This document shows positions 28,760 to 37,842 of a DNA stretch of 64,000 nt, one piece after another. The first letter of the stretch is position 1, and each line of letters opens with the position of its first letter. The notes below the pieces were generated by a model. That model had not been told where the DNA came from, did not search any database, and saw only the letters and a program-made list of their open reading frames with translations. The translations under genes were made by a program, and so were the position numbers. Source of the stretch: Sporosarcina ureae (GTDB lineage: Bacteria > Bacillota > Bacilli > Bacillales_A > Planococcaceae); NCBI RefSeq assembly GCF_002101375.1, contig NZ_CP015207.1, positions 434,001 through 498,000 on the forward strand, read 5' to 3'.

Positions 28760-29485
28760 TTACGCATCCGACGCATTAGAATAGACGTTTTGAACATCGT
28801 CGTCATCTTCTAACGCATGGATCATATTCATAAACTGATCTTGTTGCTCTTCACTCAAATCCGCATAAACGGATGGAACCATATCTACTTCTGCAGAAAT
28901 AAATACTAAATCTTCCGCTTCAAGCGCTTCTTTTACATTCAGGAATTCAGAGGGTTCCGTCAGAATTTCAAATCCATCTTCTGTCGAAATAACATCTTCA
29001 GCTCCTGCTTCCAAAGCCGCCAGCATGACTGCGTCCTCGTCCGTTTCTTGCGTACGTTCGATGAACAAACGGCCTTTGCGTTCAAATAAATAGTTGACGG
29101 AGCCAGTCTCTCCCAAACTACCGCCATTTTTATTGAATGCCACGCGCATATTGGGTCCCGTACGATTGCGATTTTCTGTCAAAGTATATACGAGAACGGC
29201 GACACCGCCCGGTCCGTACCCTTCGTAGATCACTTCTTCATAGTTTTCATCCGCACCCGAACCTGTTGCTTTATCAATTGCCCGCTGAATAACATCATTC
29301 GGGACATTGGCACTCTTTGATTTATCGATTGCTAGACGTAAAGCTGGATTCGTGTCTGGATCGTCTCCGCCAGACTTTGCTGCCACGTAAATTTCACGCG
29401 ACATCTTCTGAAAGATCTTTCCTCGTTTTGCATCCTGTGCGCCTTTTCTATTTTGGATATTTTTCCACTTTGAATGGCCTGCCAT
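28760..29485 (-). CDS. YebC/PmpR family protein
   Basis: Protein of 241 aa starting MAGHSKWKNIQNRKGAQD, the signature of the YebC/PmpR family. KSKSANVPNDVIQRAIDKATG, in two pieces, and YEGYGPGGVAVLVY are further family blocks. Members were first called transcriptional regulators; more recent work links some to relieving ribosome stalling at proline runs. Which role applies here cannot be read from sequence. It is in the position of B. subtilis yrbC, upstream of safA. Confidence 0.95.
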   Translation of the reverse strand: MAGHSKWKNIQNRKGAQDAKRGKIFQKMSREIYVAAKSGGDDPDTNPALRLAIDKSKSANVPNDVIQRAIDKATGSGADENYEEVIYEGYGPGGVAVLVYTLTENRNRTGPNMRVAFNKNGGSLGETGSVNYLFERKGRLFIERTQETDEDAVMLAALEAGAEDVISTEDGFEILTEPSEFLNVKEALEAEDLVFISAEVDMVPSVYADLSEEQQDQFMNMIHALEDDDDVQNVYSNASDA

Positions 29486-29497
29486 GGATCAAACCTC

Positions 29498-30367
29498 CTA
29501 CTTCATCATTCGCTCTATATCATACCATAATCTCGGCCAATGCGAGAGCGCGGTATCTGTGAAATGCAGAAGTTTGCTGGCCATCCGTTGTTGTTGCACT
29601 AGGGGCAACGACAACAGATGTAACCATTCTCGGAGGACCTCATTCGGATATAATAATTTCGCAAGAGACTGGTTTGACAAGGTTTGTAGCGCCGGATGCT
29701 CACCCATCAAAAACGTCGGATTATAGGAAATCTGTGGCAACACACGATGCATCCACAACACACGTTCATCCTCTTCCGTTCCAAGGCATGCTAAATCAAA
29801 ATCGATAAAGCGGATATTGCCATTCGAGTCACGCAAAATATTATGATGTACGACATCACCATGCAACAGCGTCAAGGAATGTACAGGAGGTGGTTCTTTC
29901 TTGGCTATCTGTAACGCATCCTGTCCGTACTTTAATAACTGATCGATCGTCGAGGAAGCTAGAAACGCTCCACACATTTCCCTCAACTCTTCAAACCGCG
30001 CAAGCCGGACTTCCCACTTCTCAATCATATGATAATGCGGAAGACAGGAAATCGATTGCCAATCAATCGTATATTTCGTTTCATGTAATGCTTGCAGCGC
30101 ACGGAACGAATCGATACGGTCAATTCTGCGCTTAAAGTTCACCGCTTTCGCATTTTCGAGCCACGGCTGCATGATTAACAACGGATCCGATTTATCGACA
30201 ATTGGCAAGATATACGGAAAATGTTGTGCACTAAGTAATTGATGAACTTGCCGAACTTTTACAGCTTGAGCGAGTGATGCATACTTCTTAACAGAATACA
30301 TTGCCCCGCCTGATTCCATTTTCCAGACATTCTTTTTGATTTTGGTAAATCGCTGATTGTCTGCCAT
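29498..30367 (-). CDS. Aminoglycoside phosphotransferase-fold protein (spore-associated kinase-like)
   Basis: Protein of 289 aa with the APH/ChoK kinase fold: Brenner motif LLHGDVVHHNIL (about 168-179) and the DFD-type metal motif FIDFDLA (about 191-197). The N-terminal ATP-binding lobe is short. It lies 7 nt after the SafA-like gene and is probably co-transcribed, so a spore coat role like CotS or YutH-type proteins is inferred. A drug-resistance function is unlikely from context. Substrate unknown. Confidence 0.8.
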   Translation of the reverse strand: MADNQRFTKIKKNVWKMESGGAMYSVKKYASLAQAVKVRQVHQLLSAQHFPYILPIVDKSDPLLIMQPWLENAKAVNFKRRIDRIDSFRALQALHETKYTIDWQSISCLPHYHMIEKWEVRLARFEELREMCGAFLASSTIDQLLKYGQDALQIAKKEPPPVHSLTLLHGDVVHHNILRDSNGNIRFIDFDLACLGTEEDERVLWMHRVLPQISYNPTFLMGEHPALQTLSNQSLAKLLYPNEVLREWLHLLSLPLVQQQRMASKLLHFTDTALSHWPRLWYDIERMMK

Positions 30368-30373
30368 ACGCGG

Positions 30374-31459
30374 TTACTGGTTTCGTTGCCAATCCTCCGG
30401 TATTGGCATCGGTTGATGTGGAGGTGTATTACACCCACAATCACTCTGATAACCTGGAGGTTGTGGCCACATCGGTTGCATTGGCATTGGGATCATATGC
30501 GGATACGGCATCCATTGCATTGCAGGCATGCATTCTGGTTGAGTCGACCATTGAGGCTGAACCGGCCAATTCGGCGAACAATGTGGCTGATTTGACGGAC
30601 ACCATGATGGCGGTATATCTGCTTTAGGCGGCATCGTGGGTTGTTGCGGCATCGGCATCGGTGCAGGCTGTTGAGGCTTTGGCTGCATCACAGGCGGTTT
30701 CGGTTGAGGCATCGGTTTCATGTGTAATGAACTCGATTCGATCAACTGCCAACCGTCTGGCATAGGTGCAGGTACCGGTTTATGGTGATGCGGTGACTCT
30801 TCACACCACTTGGATGACTCTTTTGGCGGCATCGGTTTGATGGGCGCCTGCATCGGCGGTGGCATCGGTGGCATTGGCTGCATCGGTTGGTGAGGCATAT
30901 GTGGATGGCAGTCCGCATCGAAAATTGGCATCCATCCGCAAATCGGGAATACTGCCTGCCACATCGGTGGAGCCTGCATACTTGGCGGCATCGGCATATG
31001 AGGTACTGCCGGTGAAGTCTGCTGTTGTTGCGGCATAGGTGGCGGTGCGGGCTGCTGTTGCATCGGCGGTACTTGCGGCAAAGGCTTCTGCTGCATCGGC
31101 GGCATCTGTGGCGCTTGTGGTAGCGGCGGCACTGGTTGCTTCGATGGTTTCGTTTGTGGAGGTGCCGGCTTAGAAGGCTTCTCCTGGTGTGGCGGCTTCA
31201 TCGGTTTTTCATGATGTGGTTTCTCATGGTGTGGTTTTTCATGATGCGGTTTTTCGTGCGGCTTCTCCTGCGGTTTCGTGTGATCACCTTTATGATGAGG
31301 CTTTTTCTTATCCATCGGCAAAAATATTTTCATGCCGGGAACGATATAGTCAGGATTCGCCAGGTGCGCATTCACCCGTTTCAGTTCCTCGAACGGTATA
31401 CCGTATTGTCTTGCGATCTTCCATAATGTATCACCCTTGACGACAATATGAACTTCCAC
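30374..31459 (-). CDS. safA: SafA-like spore coat assembly protein (LysM)
   Basis: About 361 aa. The N-terminal LysM domain (HIVVKGDTLWKIARQYG ... GMKIFLP, about 3-50) binds peptidoglycan; in SafA it directs the protein to the cortex/coat border. After it comes a low-complexity region: four to five EKPHH/KPHHEKP repeats (about 65-90) and long Pro-Met-Gln-rich stretches, with a few Cys near the C terminus. The GTG at 31459 has GGAAGGGGG at about 9 nt; the TTG two codons earlier is too close. The low-complexity tail evolves quickly and has few clear homologues. Confidence 0.85.
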   Translation of the reverse strand: MEVHIVVKGDTLWKIARQYGIPFEELKRVNAHLANPDYIVPGMKIFLPMDKKKPHHKGDHTKPQEKPHEKPHHEKPHHEKPHHEKPMKPPHQEKPSKPAPPQTKPSKQPVPPLPQAPQMPPMQQKPLPQVPPMQQQPAPPPMPQQQQTSPAVPHMPMPPSMQAPPMWQAVFPICGWMPIFDADCHPHMPHQPMQPMPPMPPPMQAPIKPMPPKESSKWCEESPHHHKPVPAPMPDGWQLIESSSLHMKPMPQPKPPVMQPKPQQPAPMPMPQQPTMPPKADIPPSWCPSNQPHCSPNWPVQPQWSTQPECMPAMQWMPYPHMIPMPMQPMWPQPPGYQSDCGCNTPPHQPMPIPEDWQRNQ

Positions 31460-31574
31460 TAACAATTCCCCCTTCCATCAATCCATCGTATGAACGGACG
31501 CCTACTTTTGTGACAATATGTGTAGGCCTCCTCTCTTGTTATGTATATTCATCAGGGACTTGTTTATTCCAAAT

Positions 31575-31606
31575 AAAAAACCACCCTGTGGAATAGAGGA
31601 TGGTGG
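31575..31606 (-). terminator. Hairpin with T-run between pheA and safA
   Basis: A minus-strand stem (CCACCATCCT and AGGGTGG with bulges) is followed by TTTTTTATT. It probably ends leftover readthrough from pheA ahead of safA. Confidence 0.65.
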
Positions 31607-31632
31607 AATGAAGACAGTTCAATTAGAGAGTG

Positions 31633-31702
31633 TATGGGATTTCCGCTCGGGCTGGGAACGCTTTCCGGTAGGCGTGGCTTGAGCCGCCGCTTCAATCCTA
31701 CG
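31633..31702. repeat. GC-rich intergenic hairpin repeat, copy 5 (short form)
   Basis: Reads GGGATTTCCGC, GGGAACGCTTTCC, GTAGGCGTGGCTTGAGCCGC, TTCAATCCTA. Nearly parallel to the 22479-22543 element and, on block order, related to the copies at 2258 and 2513. It lies downstream of the pheA transcription unit. Confidence 0.75.
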
Positions 31703-31753
31703 TTTATAGCGGATGGACATAGAACTCTTATTTATGATTGTGCATGAATTAGT

Positions 31754-31784
31754 AAAGCCCTTGAACTTAGTTAAGTTCAAGGGC
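31754..31784 (-). terminator. Hairpin downstream of pheA
   Basis: A perfect 12-bp-arm stem (GCCCTTGAACTT and AAGTTCAAGGGC around AACT) is followed by TTTACT on the minus strand. The next 130 bases up to the pheA stop hold no gene. Confidence 0.75.
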
Positions 31785-31917
31785 AGATTTAGTCCTATTT
31801 CCAGTGCAGTTACCTATTACAAGCCAATATACAATACACGTTAATAAGCATCACGGTTGTGGCACATCTTTGCACTAGTGAAGAATTGGCTCACCTTGGG
31901 GCAAGTCCAGCCTGTCC

Positions 31918-32802
31918 TTAAGAAACAAATTCCCCAGATTCATAAACATAGTACGTTCCAAACGAGCGAGCTGTGCAACCTAACGCGTCAAGCTCTTCCA
32001 TGGCGCCCTTCATCATAGGATGCTCCTCCGACTCATTAATATCAATAATAAAGAAATAATGGCCGAGACCCGTCTTCAACGGCCGCGATTCAATCTTGCT
32101 CAAGTTCAATCGACGCCACGAGAACACTGATAGAATCTGATGTAGCATCCCTGGACGATCGTCTTCAGGCAACTTCACCATCAATGTCGTCTTCATCGAA
32201 GAAGCATGTCTCGAATGCTCCAGCTTCTCCTTACGCAACGACAACACGACGAAACGTGTGTGATTGAAGTGGAAGTCGTGAATATTCTCTTCTGCTATAT
32301 GTAAACCGTACGTTTCTGCTGCCAAACGGTTGCCAATTGCCGCAACACGTAGTTCTGGCTGTTCAGAAATCATTTTCGCTGCTGCTGCCGTTGACGTTGT
32401 CTGAATCAACGGAATCCCTCGGTAACGATATTGCAAAAACTTATGACATTGAGCTAAAGCATGCGGATGAGACTGAATCGAATCCAATTCATCTAAATGA
32501 TCGATCTGCGTTTTATTCACCAACATATGCTGCTCAATCGGAGTGGAAATTTCAGCCGTAATAAACAACTCTTCACTATTGAATAAATAATCAATCGTCA
32601 ACGGTACGGAACCTTCGAGTGCATTCTCTAGTGGAACGACCGCATACGCGACATGTCCTTGTGTCACCGCTTCTATACAATCAGGAATCGTCGGACGTGG
32701 CGTTAAGCCTTCCATACCGAATAAATCGGACGCTGCAATATGGGTGAAGGATGCTTCAGGTCCCAAATACGCAACGGAAGGTACATACTTCTTTTCTGTC
32801 AT
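31918..32802 (-). CDS. pheA: Prephenate dehydratase
   Basis: Converts prephenate to phenylpyruvate for phenylalanine synthesis. It is 294 aa. The catalytic domain (about 8-185) shows YLGPEASFTHIAA at the start, VPLENALEGSVPLTIDYL (about 57-74) and TRFVVL (about 182-187), followed by a C-terminal ACT domain (about 205-285) with the ESRPLKTGLGHYFFIID segment that binds phenylalanine for feedback control. It lies downstream of the ACT protein PheB. Confidence 0.97.
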   Translation of the reverse strand: MTEKKYVPSVAYLGPEASFTHIAASDLFGMEGLTPRPTIPDCIEAVTQGHVAYAVVPLENALEGSVPLTIDYLFNSEELFITAEISTPIEQHMLVNKTQIDHLDELDSIQSHPHALAQCHKFLQYRYRGIPLIQTTSTAAAAKMISEQPELRVAAIGNRLAAETYGLHIAEENIHDFHFNHTRFVVLSLRKEKLEHSRHASSMKTTLMVKLPEDDRPGMLHQILSVFSWRRLNLSKIESRPLKTGLGHYFFIIDINESEEHPMMKGAMEELDALGCTARSFGTYYVYESGEFVS

Positions 32803-32833
32803 GATTCTTTCATCTCCCCACTGATATAAGAGG

Positions 32834-33313
32834 TCAGAAAACCCCTGAACTAATTAAGTCAACGGAATCAATAAATCGAGGTGCTTTGAGTCGCTGTAAA
32901 AACGCTTCTACTTTAATTTCCATTTCCGTCACATCCAGCGATAACGTAATATTGGCGCGCCCCTGTACGGGAATCGTCTGGTGGATCGTCAAGACATTAC
33001 ATTTCGCCTCTGAGACGATTTCCAAAAGCACAGCTAAGGAACCTTTTAAATCTTCCAGTTGAATAAAAATCGTTAAAATCCGGTCCCGTGCGATCGACTC
33101 GAACGGGAACACGGCATCACGATATTTATAAAAGGCACTGCGTGACAGTCCGACCCGTTTGGTTGCTTCTTGGATCGTCGTCACTTCGCCCCTTGCCATC
33201 ATTCGTTTAGCTTCCAGCATTTTCTGCATCGACTCAGTCAATACATCTTCGCGCACTAAATAAAACTGGCCTTCCCCGATTTGTTCCATTTTGCTCCCCC
33301 CAAAACGAGCCAT
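32834..33313 (-). CDS. pheB: ACT domain-containing protein PheB (UPF0735)
   Basis: Protein of up to 159 aa: an N-terminal helix-turn-helix-like segment (about 45-65, TKRVGLSRSAFYKYRDAVFPF, quoted in parts) and a C-terminal ACT domain (about 80-155, HQTIPVQGRANITLSL). B. subtilis PheB was once named chorismate mutase, but the family is now seen as a regulator-like ACT protein. The ATG at 33313 lies 3 nt after the obg stop; an internal ATG at residue 9 after GGGGGGAG also fits the family start. Confidence 0.92.
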   Translation of the reverse strand: MARFGGSKMEQIGEGQFYLVREDVLTESMQKMLEAKRMMARGEVTTIQEATKRVGLSRSAFYKYRDAVFPFESIARDRILTIFIQLEDLKGSLAVLLEIVSEAKCNVLTIHQTIPVQGRANITLSLDVTEMEIKVEAFLQRLKAPRFIDSVDLISSGVF

Positions 33314-33316
33314 TCC

Positions 33317-34612
33317 TTACTCCAAGAACTCGAATTCGTAACTCATGATACGTACGATATCGCCATTTTTCGCACCACGTTCACGCAATGCTTCGTCGAT
33401 TCCCATACCACGCATCTGACGAGAGAACTTGCGAACTGATTGATCGAAGTTGAAATCGGTCATCTGGAACAAGCGCTCCAACGTATAACCAGACAACATA
33501 AACGCCCCATCATCGTCACGCGAAATAATGAAATCAGGGCCAGTCGATTCGTGTTTATACAATACAGAGTTGCTAGCTTCTTCTTCATCCGCATCAGTCA
33601 ACATCGGGAATTCCGGTGTTGTTTCAAGCAGGTCTAAAATAGCATATAGCAATGGGTCTAAACCCGTTCTCGTCAATGCTGAAATCGGGAATACTTGAAT
33701 CTCTTCATCACCGAGTGCTTCTTTGAATGCCTCTAGATTGTCTTGCGCATCCGGCATATCCATTTTATTCGCCACAATAATCTGTGGACGTTCAGTCAAT
33801 CGCATATTGTACTGTTCAAGTTCTTTATTGATCGTCTGATAATCTTCGAATGGCTCACGACCTTCAAGTCCCGACATATCGATGACGTGGACGATAACAC
33901 GCGTACGTTCGATGTGACGCAAGAACTGATGGCCAAGTCCAATTCCTTCATGCGCGCCTTCAATCAATCCCGGCAAATCTGCCATAACGAATGTACGGTG
34001 ATCATCCGTTTCGATCATTCCAAGATTCGGAACTAAAGTGGTAAAGTGATAATCCGCAATTTTCGGCTTAGCTGAAGAAACGACTGATAATAACGTCGAT
34101 TTCCCGACACTTGGGAATCCAACAAGACCAACGTCAGCAAGAACTTTTAATTCAAGGATAATATCCTTACTAACACCTGGCTCGCCTTTTTCAGAAAGCT
34201 CTGGCGCTGTGTTCTGTGGCGTAACGAAACGGCTATTACCGCGTCCTCCACGCCCACCGCGCGCGATGACTGCTTGTTGGCCATGTTCAACCAAATCCGC
34301 GATAATCGTTTCGGTTTCCGCATCTTTGACGACTGTGCCAGGTGGAACTTTCACGATCATATGCTTACCGCTGCGACCATGCATATTCTTACTTTGACCG
34401 TGTTCTCCACGATCCGCTTTAAAGTGACGCTGGTAACGGAAATCCATTAACGTACGCAGCCCTTCATCCACGATAAAGATGACGTCTGCGCCCTTCCCAC
34501 CATCGCCACCGGATGGTCCACCATTGGCTATATATTTTTCACGACGGAACGAAACCATACCATCGCCACCGTCGCCACCTTTTACAAATACTTTCACGTG
34601 ATCCACAAACAT
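33317..34612 (-). CDS. obg: GTPase Obg
   Basis: Essential ribosome-associated GTPase of 431 aa, involved in 50S assembly and stress signalling. The glycine-rich Obg fold (about 1-155, [16 protein letters not shown]) precedes the G domain (G1 [11 protein letters not shown] about 165-175, [12 protein letters not shown] as G3, NKMD as G4). The C-terminal OCT domain (about 350-431) is present, as in B. subtilis. It sits directly after spo0B as in that organism. Confidence 0.98.
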   Translation of the reverse strand: MFVDHVKVFVKGGDGGDGMVSFRREKYIANGGPSGGDGGKGADVIFIVDEGLRTLMDFRYQRHFKADRGEHGQSKNMHGRSGKHMIVKVPPGTVVKDAETETIIADLVEHGQQAVIARGGRGGRGNSRFVTPQNTAPELSEKGEPGVSKDIILELKVLADVGLVGFPSVGKSTLLSVVSSAKPKIADYHFTTLVPNLGMIETDDHRTFVMADLPGLIEGAHEGIGLGHQFLRHIERTRVIVHVIDMSGLEGREPFEDYQTINKELEQYNMRLTERPQIIVANKMDMPDAQDNLEAFKEALGDEEIQVFPISALTRTGLDPLLYAILDLLETTPEFPMLTDADEEEASNSVLYKHESTGPDFIISRDDDGAFMLSGYTLERLFQMTDFNFDQSVRKFSRQMRGMGIDEALRERGAKNGDIVRIMSYEFEFLE

Positions 34613-34615
34613 AAT

Positions 34616-35149
34616 TTATAATCCTCCTAATTGTCCACTGATGGTAAACGTCCATTGATTCGGTTCACCTAGGACTTCGACCGTAAGCTGAGATGAATGT
34701 TCTGGGATGTCTAGTTGCTTTGCGTACAGCTCGGTAAATGTCAGTTGCATACTCCAAGATGCAATTTCTGTCGTAACTTCAATCGTCACCGGACAATCTG
34801 CGTAGCGCTGAATTTGCGCTTCTACAGCCAGCACAATTTGTTCCAAGTATTCGACTAATAATTGGTCAATTTCACTCGAATCAATTTTTTCTGTAATATC
34901 ACAGTACAGTTGCACCTTTAGAACCGGATATCGCCACCCAAGTGTCGTGATCCACTCTTCGGTAAGAGGCATGTCTAATTTCTGAAGTAATGCCTCTCGC
35001 TGCATATCCCCCGTTTTCTCAAGAATGCAGTTTCGCGCTTCTGTATATTTCCCCATATCAATATTCATAAGGATTAATTGCAGATCATTCATGTGATCGT
35101 GCCGACTAAATCTCACTGCTTGCGACACATTTAGCTCATTCTTCCCCAT
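34616..35149 (-). CDS. spo0B: Sporulation initiation phosphotransferase B
   Basis: Middle phosphotransferase of the sporulation phosphorelay (Spo0F-P to Spo0B to Spo0A). It is 177 aa, near the B. subtilis 192. The RHDHMNDLQLILMNI segment (about 16-30) holds the phospho-accepting His in the histidine-kinase-like helical hairpin, followed by a degenerate ATPase-like domain. The stop is 3 nt before the obg start. The position between rpmA and obg is conserved. Confidence 0.92.
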   Translation of the reverse strand: MGKNELNVSQAVRFSRHDHMNDLQLILMNIDMGKYTEARNCILEKTGDMQREALLQKLDMPLTEEWITTLGWRYPVLKVQLYCDITEKIDSSEIDQLLVEYLEQIVLAVEAQIQRYADCPVTIEVTTEIASWSMQLTFTELYAKQLDIPEHSSQLTVEVLGEPNQWTFTISGQLGGL

Positions 35150-35275
35150 ATTTTCACCACCAGCTGTTTTCGTACTTCTTAGTATAGCATTTTCACGCGC
35201 AAATCACTAAAAAAATCTTCACCGTGGGACAAATTGCATGAAATTAATGGACAATCTTCATCCAAATGAGTCAAG

Positions 35276-35407
35276 CGCTCATTATTTCCTCGTAAGCGAT
35301 CAATAAAACCTGTATCCGCTCACAAAAACGATCAAGCGATCATACACACTTGCTACCCGCTCTATCAACTAGGCTAAGCGCTCATACTTTCCCTACAACC
35401 GCTCATA
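35276..35407. repeat. 20-21 bp phased CGCTC/CGATC repeat array 2
   Basis: Cores CGCTC or CGATC start at 35276, 35297, 35317, 35337, 35358, 35379 and 35400, with steps of 21, 20, 20, 21, 21, 21. The core is mostly followed by AT, or TAT. Related to the array at 4290-4424 but with more CGATC variants. It lies between the rpmA terminator and spo0B, over the region where a spo0B-obg promoter is expected. Confidence 0.85.
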
Positions 35408-35424
35408 GCAATAATCTTGACATA

Positions 35425-35453
35425 AGAAAAAGGACTGCAACAAGTGCAGTCCT
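35425..35453 (-). terminator. Terminator of the rplU-prp-rpmA operon
   Basis: A stem of AGGACTGCA and TGCAGTCCT around CTTGT is followed by TTTTCTTATG on the minus strand. Confidence 0.9.
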
Positions 35454-35477
35454 CTTTCACATCGTCATGCTATCCAA

Positions 35478-35771
35478 TTAAGCTTCTTGCGTTGCTGCTG
35501 GGTAGACACTGACTTTCTTTTTGTCGCGGCCAAGACGTTCAAAACGAACAACGCCATCGATTTTTGCGAATAGAGTATCATCTCCACCGCGTCCAACGTT
35601 TTCACCTGGATGAATTTTAGTTCCACGCTGGCGATAAAGGATTGATCCACCGGAAACCATTTGTCCATCTGCGCGCTTAGCACCAAGACGTTTCGAATGT
35701 GAATCACGACCGTTCTTAGTAGAACCTACACCTTTTTTCGATGCAAAAAACTGAAGATCTAAACGTAACAT
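35478..35771 (-). CDS. rpmA: 50S ribosomal protein L27
   Basis: Ribosomal protein of 97 aa near the peptidyl-transferase centre. It begins [17 protein letters not shown]: in Firmicutes the N-terminal extension up to FF is cut off by the protease Prp, encoded next door, exposing the ASKKG form that works in the ribosome. The ATG at 35771 follows GTAGGAGGTGG; a GTG three codons upstream lies inside that site. Confidence 0.98.
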   Translation of the reverse strand: MLRLDLQFFASKKGVGSTKNGRDSHSKRLGAKRADGQMVSGGSILYRQRGTKIHPGENVGRGGDDTLFAKIDGVVRFERLGRDKKKVSVYPAATQEA

Positions 35772-35783
35772 AGCTGCCACCTC

Positions 35784-36110
35784 CTACTTTTCAAAGGATA
35801 ATTTTATATAATCTGCATAGTCTAATTCAATCGTTTGTAAAGAAATAATCATTGCTTGCAAGAGTAGCTGAACTTGTGCATCTTGTTCCGTTACCGGAAA
35901 CGCGACACGTAAGTATCCACCATCCGCACCTTGATCCACATCGGGTTCAATCGAAGTCAACTGCATAATAGCATTTACCGCACCAAATGATACGGCAGAA
36001 GCACCAGCGCAAACTAGATCTTGTCCGTGTTCTGCAAAGTTTGCATGACCATCCATCTCAAAAACTGAGATGCGCCCAGAAGGCTCTTTTATAATTCTGA
36101 CATGTATCAT
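35784..36110 (-). CDS. prp: Ribosomal-processing cysteine protease Prp
   Basis: Cysteine protease of 108 aa that trims the N terminus of L27. The catalytic pair is visible in MDGHANFAEHGQDLVCAGASA: His in GHA (about 22) and Cys in VCAGAS (about 34). It lies between rplU and rpmA, the conserved order in Firmicutes whose L27 carries the cleavable extension. Confidence 0.95.
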   Translation of the reverse strand: MIHVRIIKEPSGRISVFEMDGHANFAEHGQDLVCAGASAVSFGAVNAIMQLTSIEPDVDQGADGGYLRVAFPVTEQDAQVQLLLQAMIISLQTIELDYADYIKLSFEK

Positions 36111-36116
36111 GCCGGA

Positions 36117-36425
36117 TTATAGATTGATTCCGTCAATAACGATTTTCGTGTATGGCTGACGGTGTCCTTGTTTTTTGCGATAGTTTTTCTTCGCCTTATA
36201 TTTGAAAACAACAATTTTCTTTGCGCGGCCTTGCTTGACAACCTTACCTGTTACAGTTGCGCCTTCTACGAATGGAGCACCGACTTTAACGTCATCTCCG
36301 CCCACCATTAGCACCTTGTCAAAAGTTACCACTTCATCAGCTTCACCAGCAATCTTCTCAATGAAGATTTCTTGGCCCGCTTCAACTTTGATTTGTTTTC
36401 CACCAGTTTCAATAATTGCGTACAT
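36117..36425 (-). CDS. rplU: 50S ribosomal protein L21
   Basis: Ribosomal protein of 102 aa ([18 protein letters not shown] ... [15 protein letters not shown]). The ATG at 36425 follows AGAGGAGGTG; the open frame to 36473 runs into the leader and has no start. It is the first gene of the rplU-prp-rpmA operon. Confidence 0.98.
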   Translation of the reverse strand: MYAIIETGGKQIKVEAGQEIFIEKIAGEADEVVTFDKVLMVGGDDVKVGAPFVEGATVTGKVVKQGRAKKIVVFKYKAKKNYRKKQGHRQPYTKIVIDGINL

Positions 36426-36429
36426 ACTT

Positions 36430-36526
36430 GCACCTCCTCTAATTATACAGACTCGCCTTGACAGGTGATTCAACCTACGAATACTTGAACCTGTTTAGTG
36501 CGGTTGTAGCACGGGTGCTACAATCA
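36430..36526 (-). promoter_or_regulatory. Candidate L21 leader RNA
   Basis: The transcribed region before rplU contains GTAGCACCCGTGCTAC, a small hairpin, then CCGCACTAAACAGGTTCAAG and GGTTGAATCACCTGTCAAGGCGAG, which can pair (ACAGGTTCAA with TTGAATCACCTGT). Firmicutes have a known autoregulatory L21 leader here. I match it by position and these paired blocks only. Confidence 0.6.
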
Positions 36527-36585
36527 ATAACAGTAAAATATTATCACATAGAAAAGAGCAGGTCAAGCATTATTCCTATAATCTT

Positions 36586-37203
36586 TTAAAAGAAGGAAGT
36601 TTCTTTTTTAGTGAGCTGCTCAAAGACCCGCTCATACCTTCTAAAGCGATAGGAAATAATGTTTTGCACTGCTAAAAATGAAGTGATAATTACGAGGGGC
36701 AAACTATCCGGCAAGTACGCAATAAAAAATGCACACAGTGATGCGGACACAACAATTGAGTACAGTAAGAAATTTGAGCGTGTAGTGTATTTCGTTGCTT
36801 CAGTCTCAAGCAAAATAGACACTACTTGTCCACCGTCAAGTGGGAGAATGGGTAATAAATTCACGCTTAGCAAGATCATCTGAATCTTTAAAAACTGCGC
36901 ATCACCCGGGAATGTCAAACACATGCCAAGTACTAGCAAAACGGCTGTCGCGACAGGTCCTCCGAGCGCCACGATCAGCCGTTGCTGTTTATTTGCCAAC
37001 TGCCGATTAACAAATTGCAATTCCCCTCCATACGGTAAGATAGTACAACTTCTAATTTTCATTCCGACGTATCGAGCGGCCAATACGTGTCCAAGTTCAT
37101 GAAAAAGTAAAGAAAATAAGAGCATCGCATACAAGGACACACCTCCGACGATCATGAAAAATAAAAAGATTGGCAACAATACCGGATGAATACGATACTT
37201 CAT
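36586..37203 (-). CDS. spoIVFB: Stage IV sporulation protein FB, site-2-type metalloprotease
   Basis: Intramembrane metalloprotease which in B. subtilis cleaves pro-sigma-K in the mother cell. It is 205 aa, shorter than the 288 aa B. subtilis protein, mostly by lacking the C-terminal CBS-type domain. The zinc motif HELGH (about 36-40) lies in a hydrophobic helix, with NLLPILPLDGGQV (about 114-126) carrying the third metal ligand. Overlaps the spoIVFA end by 4 nt. Confidence 0.92.
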   Translation of the reverse strand: MKYRIHPVLLPIFLFFMIVGGVSLYAMLLFSLLFHELGHVLAARYVGMKIRSCTILPYGGELQFVNRQLANKQQRLIVALGGPVATAVLLVLGMCLTFPGDAQFLKIQMILLSVNLLPILPLDGGQVVSILLETEATKYTTRSNFLLYSIVVSASLCAFFIAYLPDSLPLVIITSFLAVQNIISYRFRRYERVFEQLTKKETSFF

Positions 37204-37745
37204 TGCTGACCGCCTGACATATACGTTGCCAGCACGGTAGGCTCTAGCGGTATCCCATTGCGTTTCACGCGAATATACACCGCTTCCTCATCCATCATCG
37301 CAATCTCATCCCCAAGCCTCACAGCCGTATATGGAAGCGTCGAGAACGAGCCTACAAATCCATACGTTACCTCATCACCGTTATCGTACTGAACAGTCAC
37401 CGTCTTTCCTGACTGCCTTGTATAGCCTGTAAAGACGACTAATCCGCTTCCTTGTGATGTAATCGACATAGGTTGAGTATAGGAGATGATCGCACCATCT
37501 TGATAGGGCTGGAACGATTCGTACGTCTTCAATGGATTAAATGCTGCATCACTTGATACCGTGATGACTTCATCTTCTGCCATCCAAGAAGAAACCCACT
37601 TCTTCATCACAACAAAATCTTTCCCTGTCGTCACATATTGCGTAATGGGTATATTGACTAACTGACGTTCTTCTAGTTTTGATAAACCTACAACAGACAC
37701 TAACAGCACAATGGCAATGATCCACTTTGTTTTCCATTTCATCAC
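37200..37745 (-). CDS. spoIVFA: SpoIVFA-like M23-fold protein
   Basis: Partner and anchor of SpoIVFB in the forespore-surrounding membrane. It is 181 aa, shorter than the 264 aa of B. subtilis. One N-terminal membrane helix (about 8-22) is followed by a linker and a LytM/M23-type domain (about 85-175: SQGSGLVVFTGYTRQSGKTVTVQYDNGDEV, quoted in sense only), which lacks the usual zinc ligands. The two genes overlap by ATGA-type coupling. Confidence 0.88.
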   Translation of the reverse strand: MMKWKTKWIIAIVLLVSVVGLSKLEERQLVNIPITQYVTTGKDFVVMKKWVSSWMAEDEVITVSSDAAFNPLKTYESFQPYQDGAIISYTQPMSITSQGSGLVVFTGYTRQSGKTVTVQYDNGDEVTYGFVGSFSTLPYTAVRLGDEIAMMDEEAVYIRVKRNGIPLEPTVLATYMSGGQQ

Positions 37746-37800
37746 GTCCCCTCCCTTACCTGCAGTGTATGAAAAGATGGAGAATTAAATGACGAATGAA

Positions 37801-37832
37801 AAAAACTCAGCACCATAAAAGGCACTGAGTTT
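37801..37832 (-). terminator. Terminator downstream of minD
   Basis: Minus-strand stem AAAACTCAGTGCC and GGTGCTGAGTTTTT around TTTTAT ends in TTTTTTT. It separates minCD from spoIVFA. Confidence 0.9.
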
Positions 37833-37842
37833 TGAAATTGAA

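Noticed and set aside
29498..30367. Aminoglycoside resistance gene
   Set aside because: Fold motifs fit, but it is coupled to a spore-coat gene, and the broad APH fold covers many kinases; no mobile context is present.
31136..31440. Arg/Leu/Phe-rich ORFs on the plus strand
   Set aside because: They are antisense shadows of the low-complexity EKP/Pro-Met region of the SafA-like gene.
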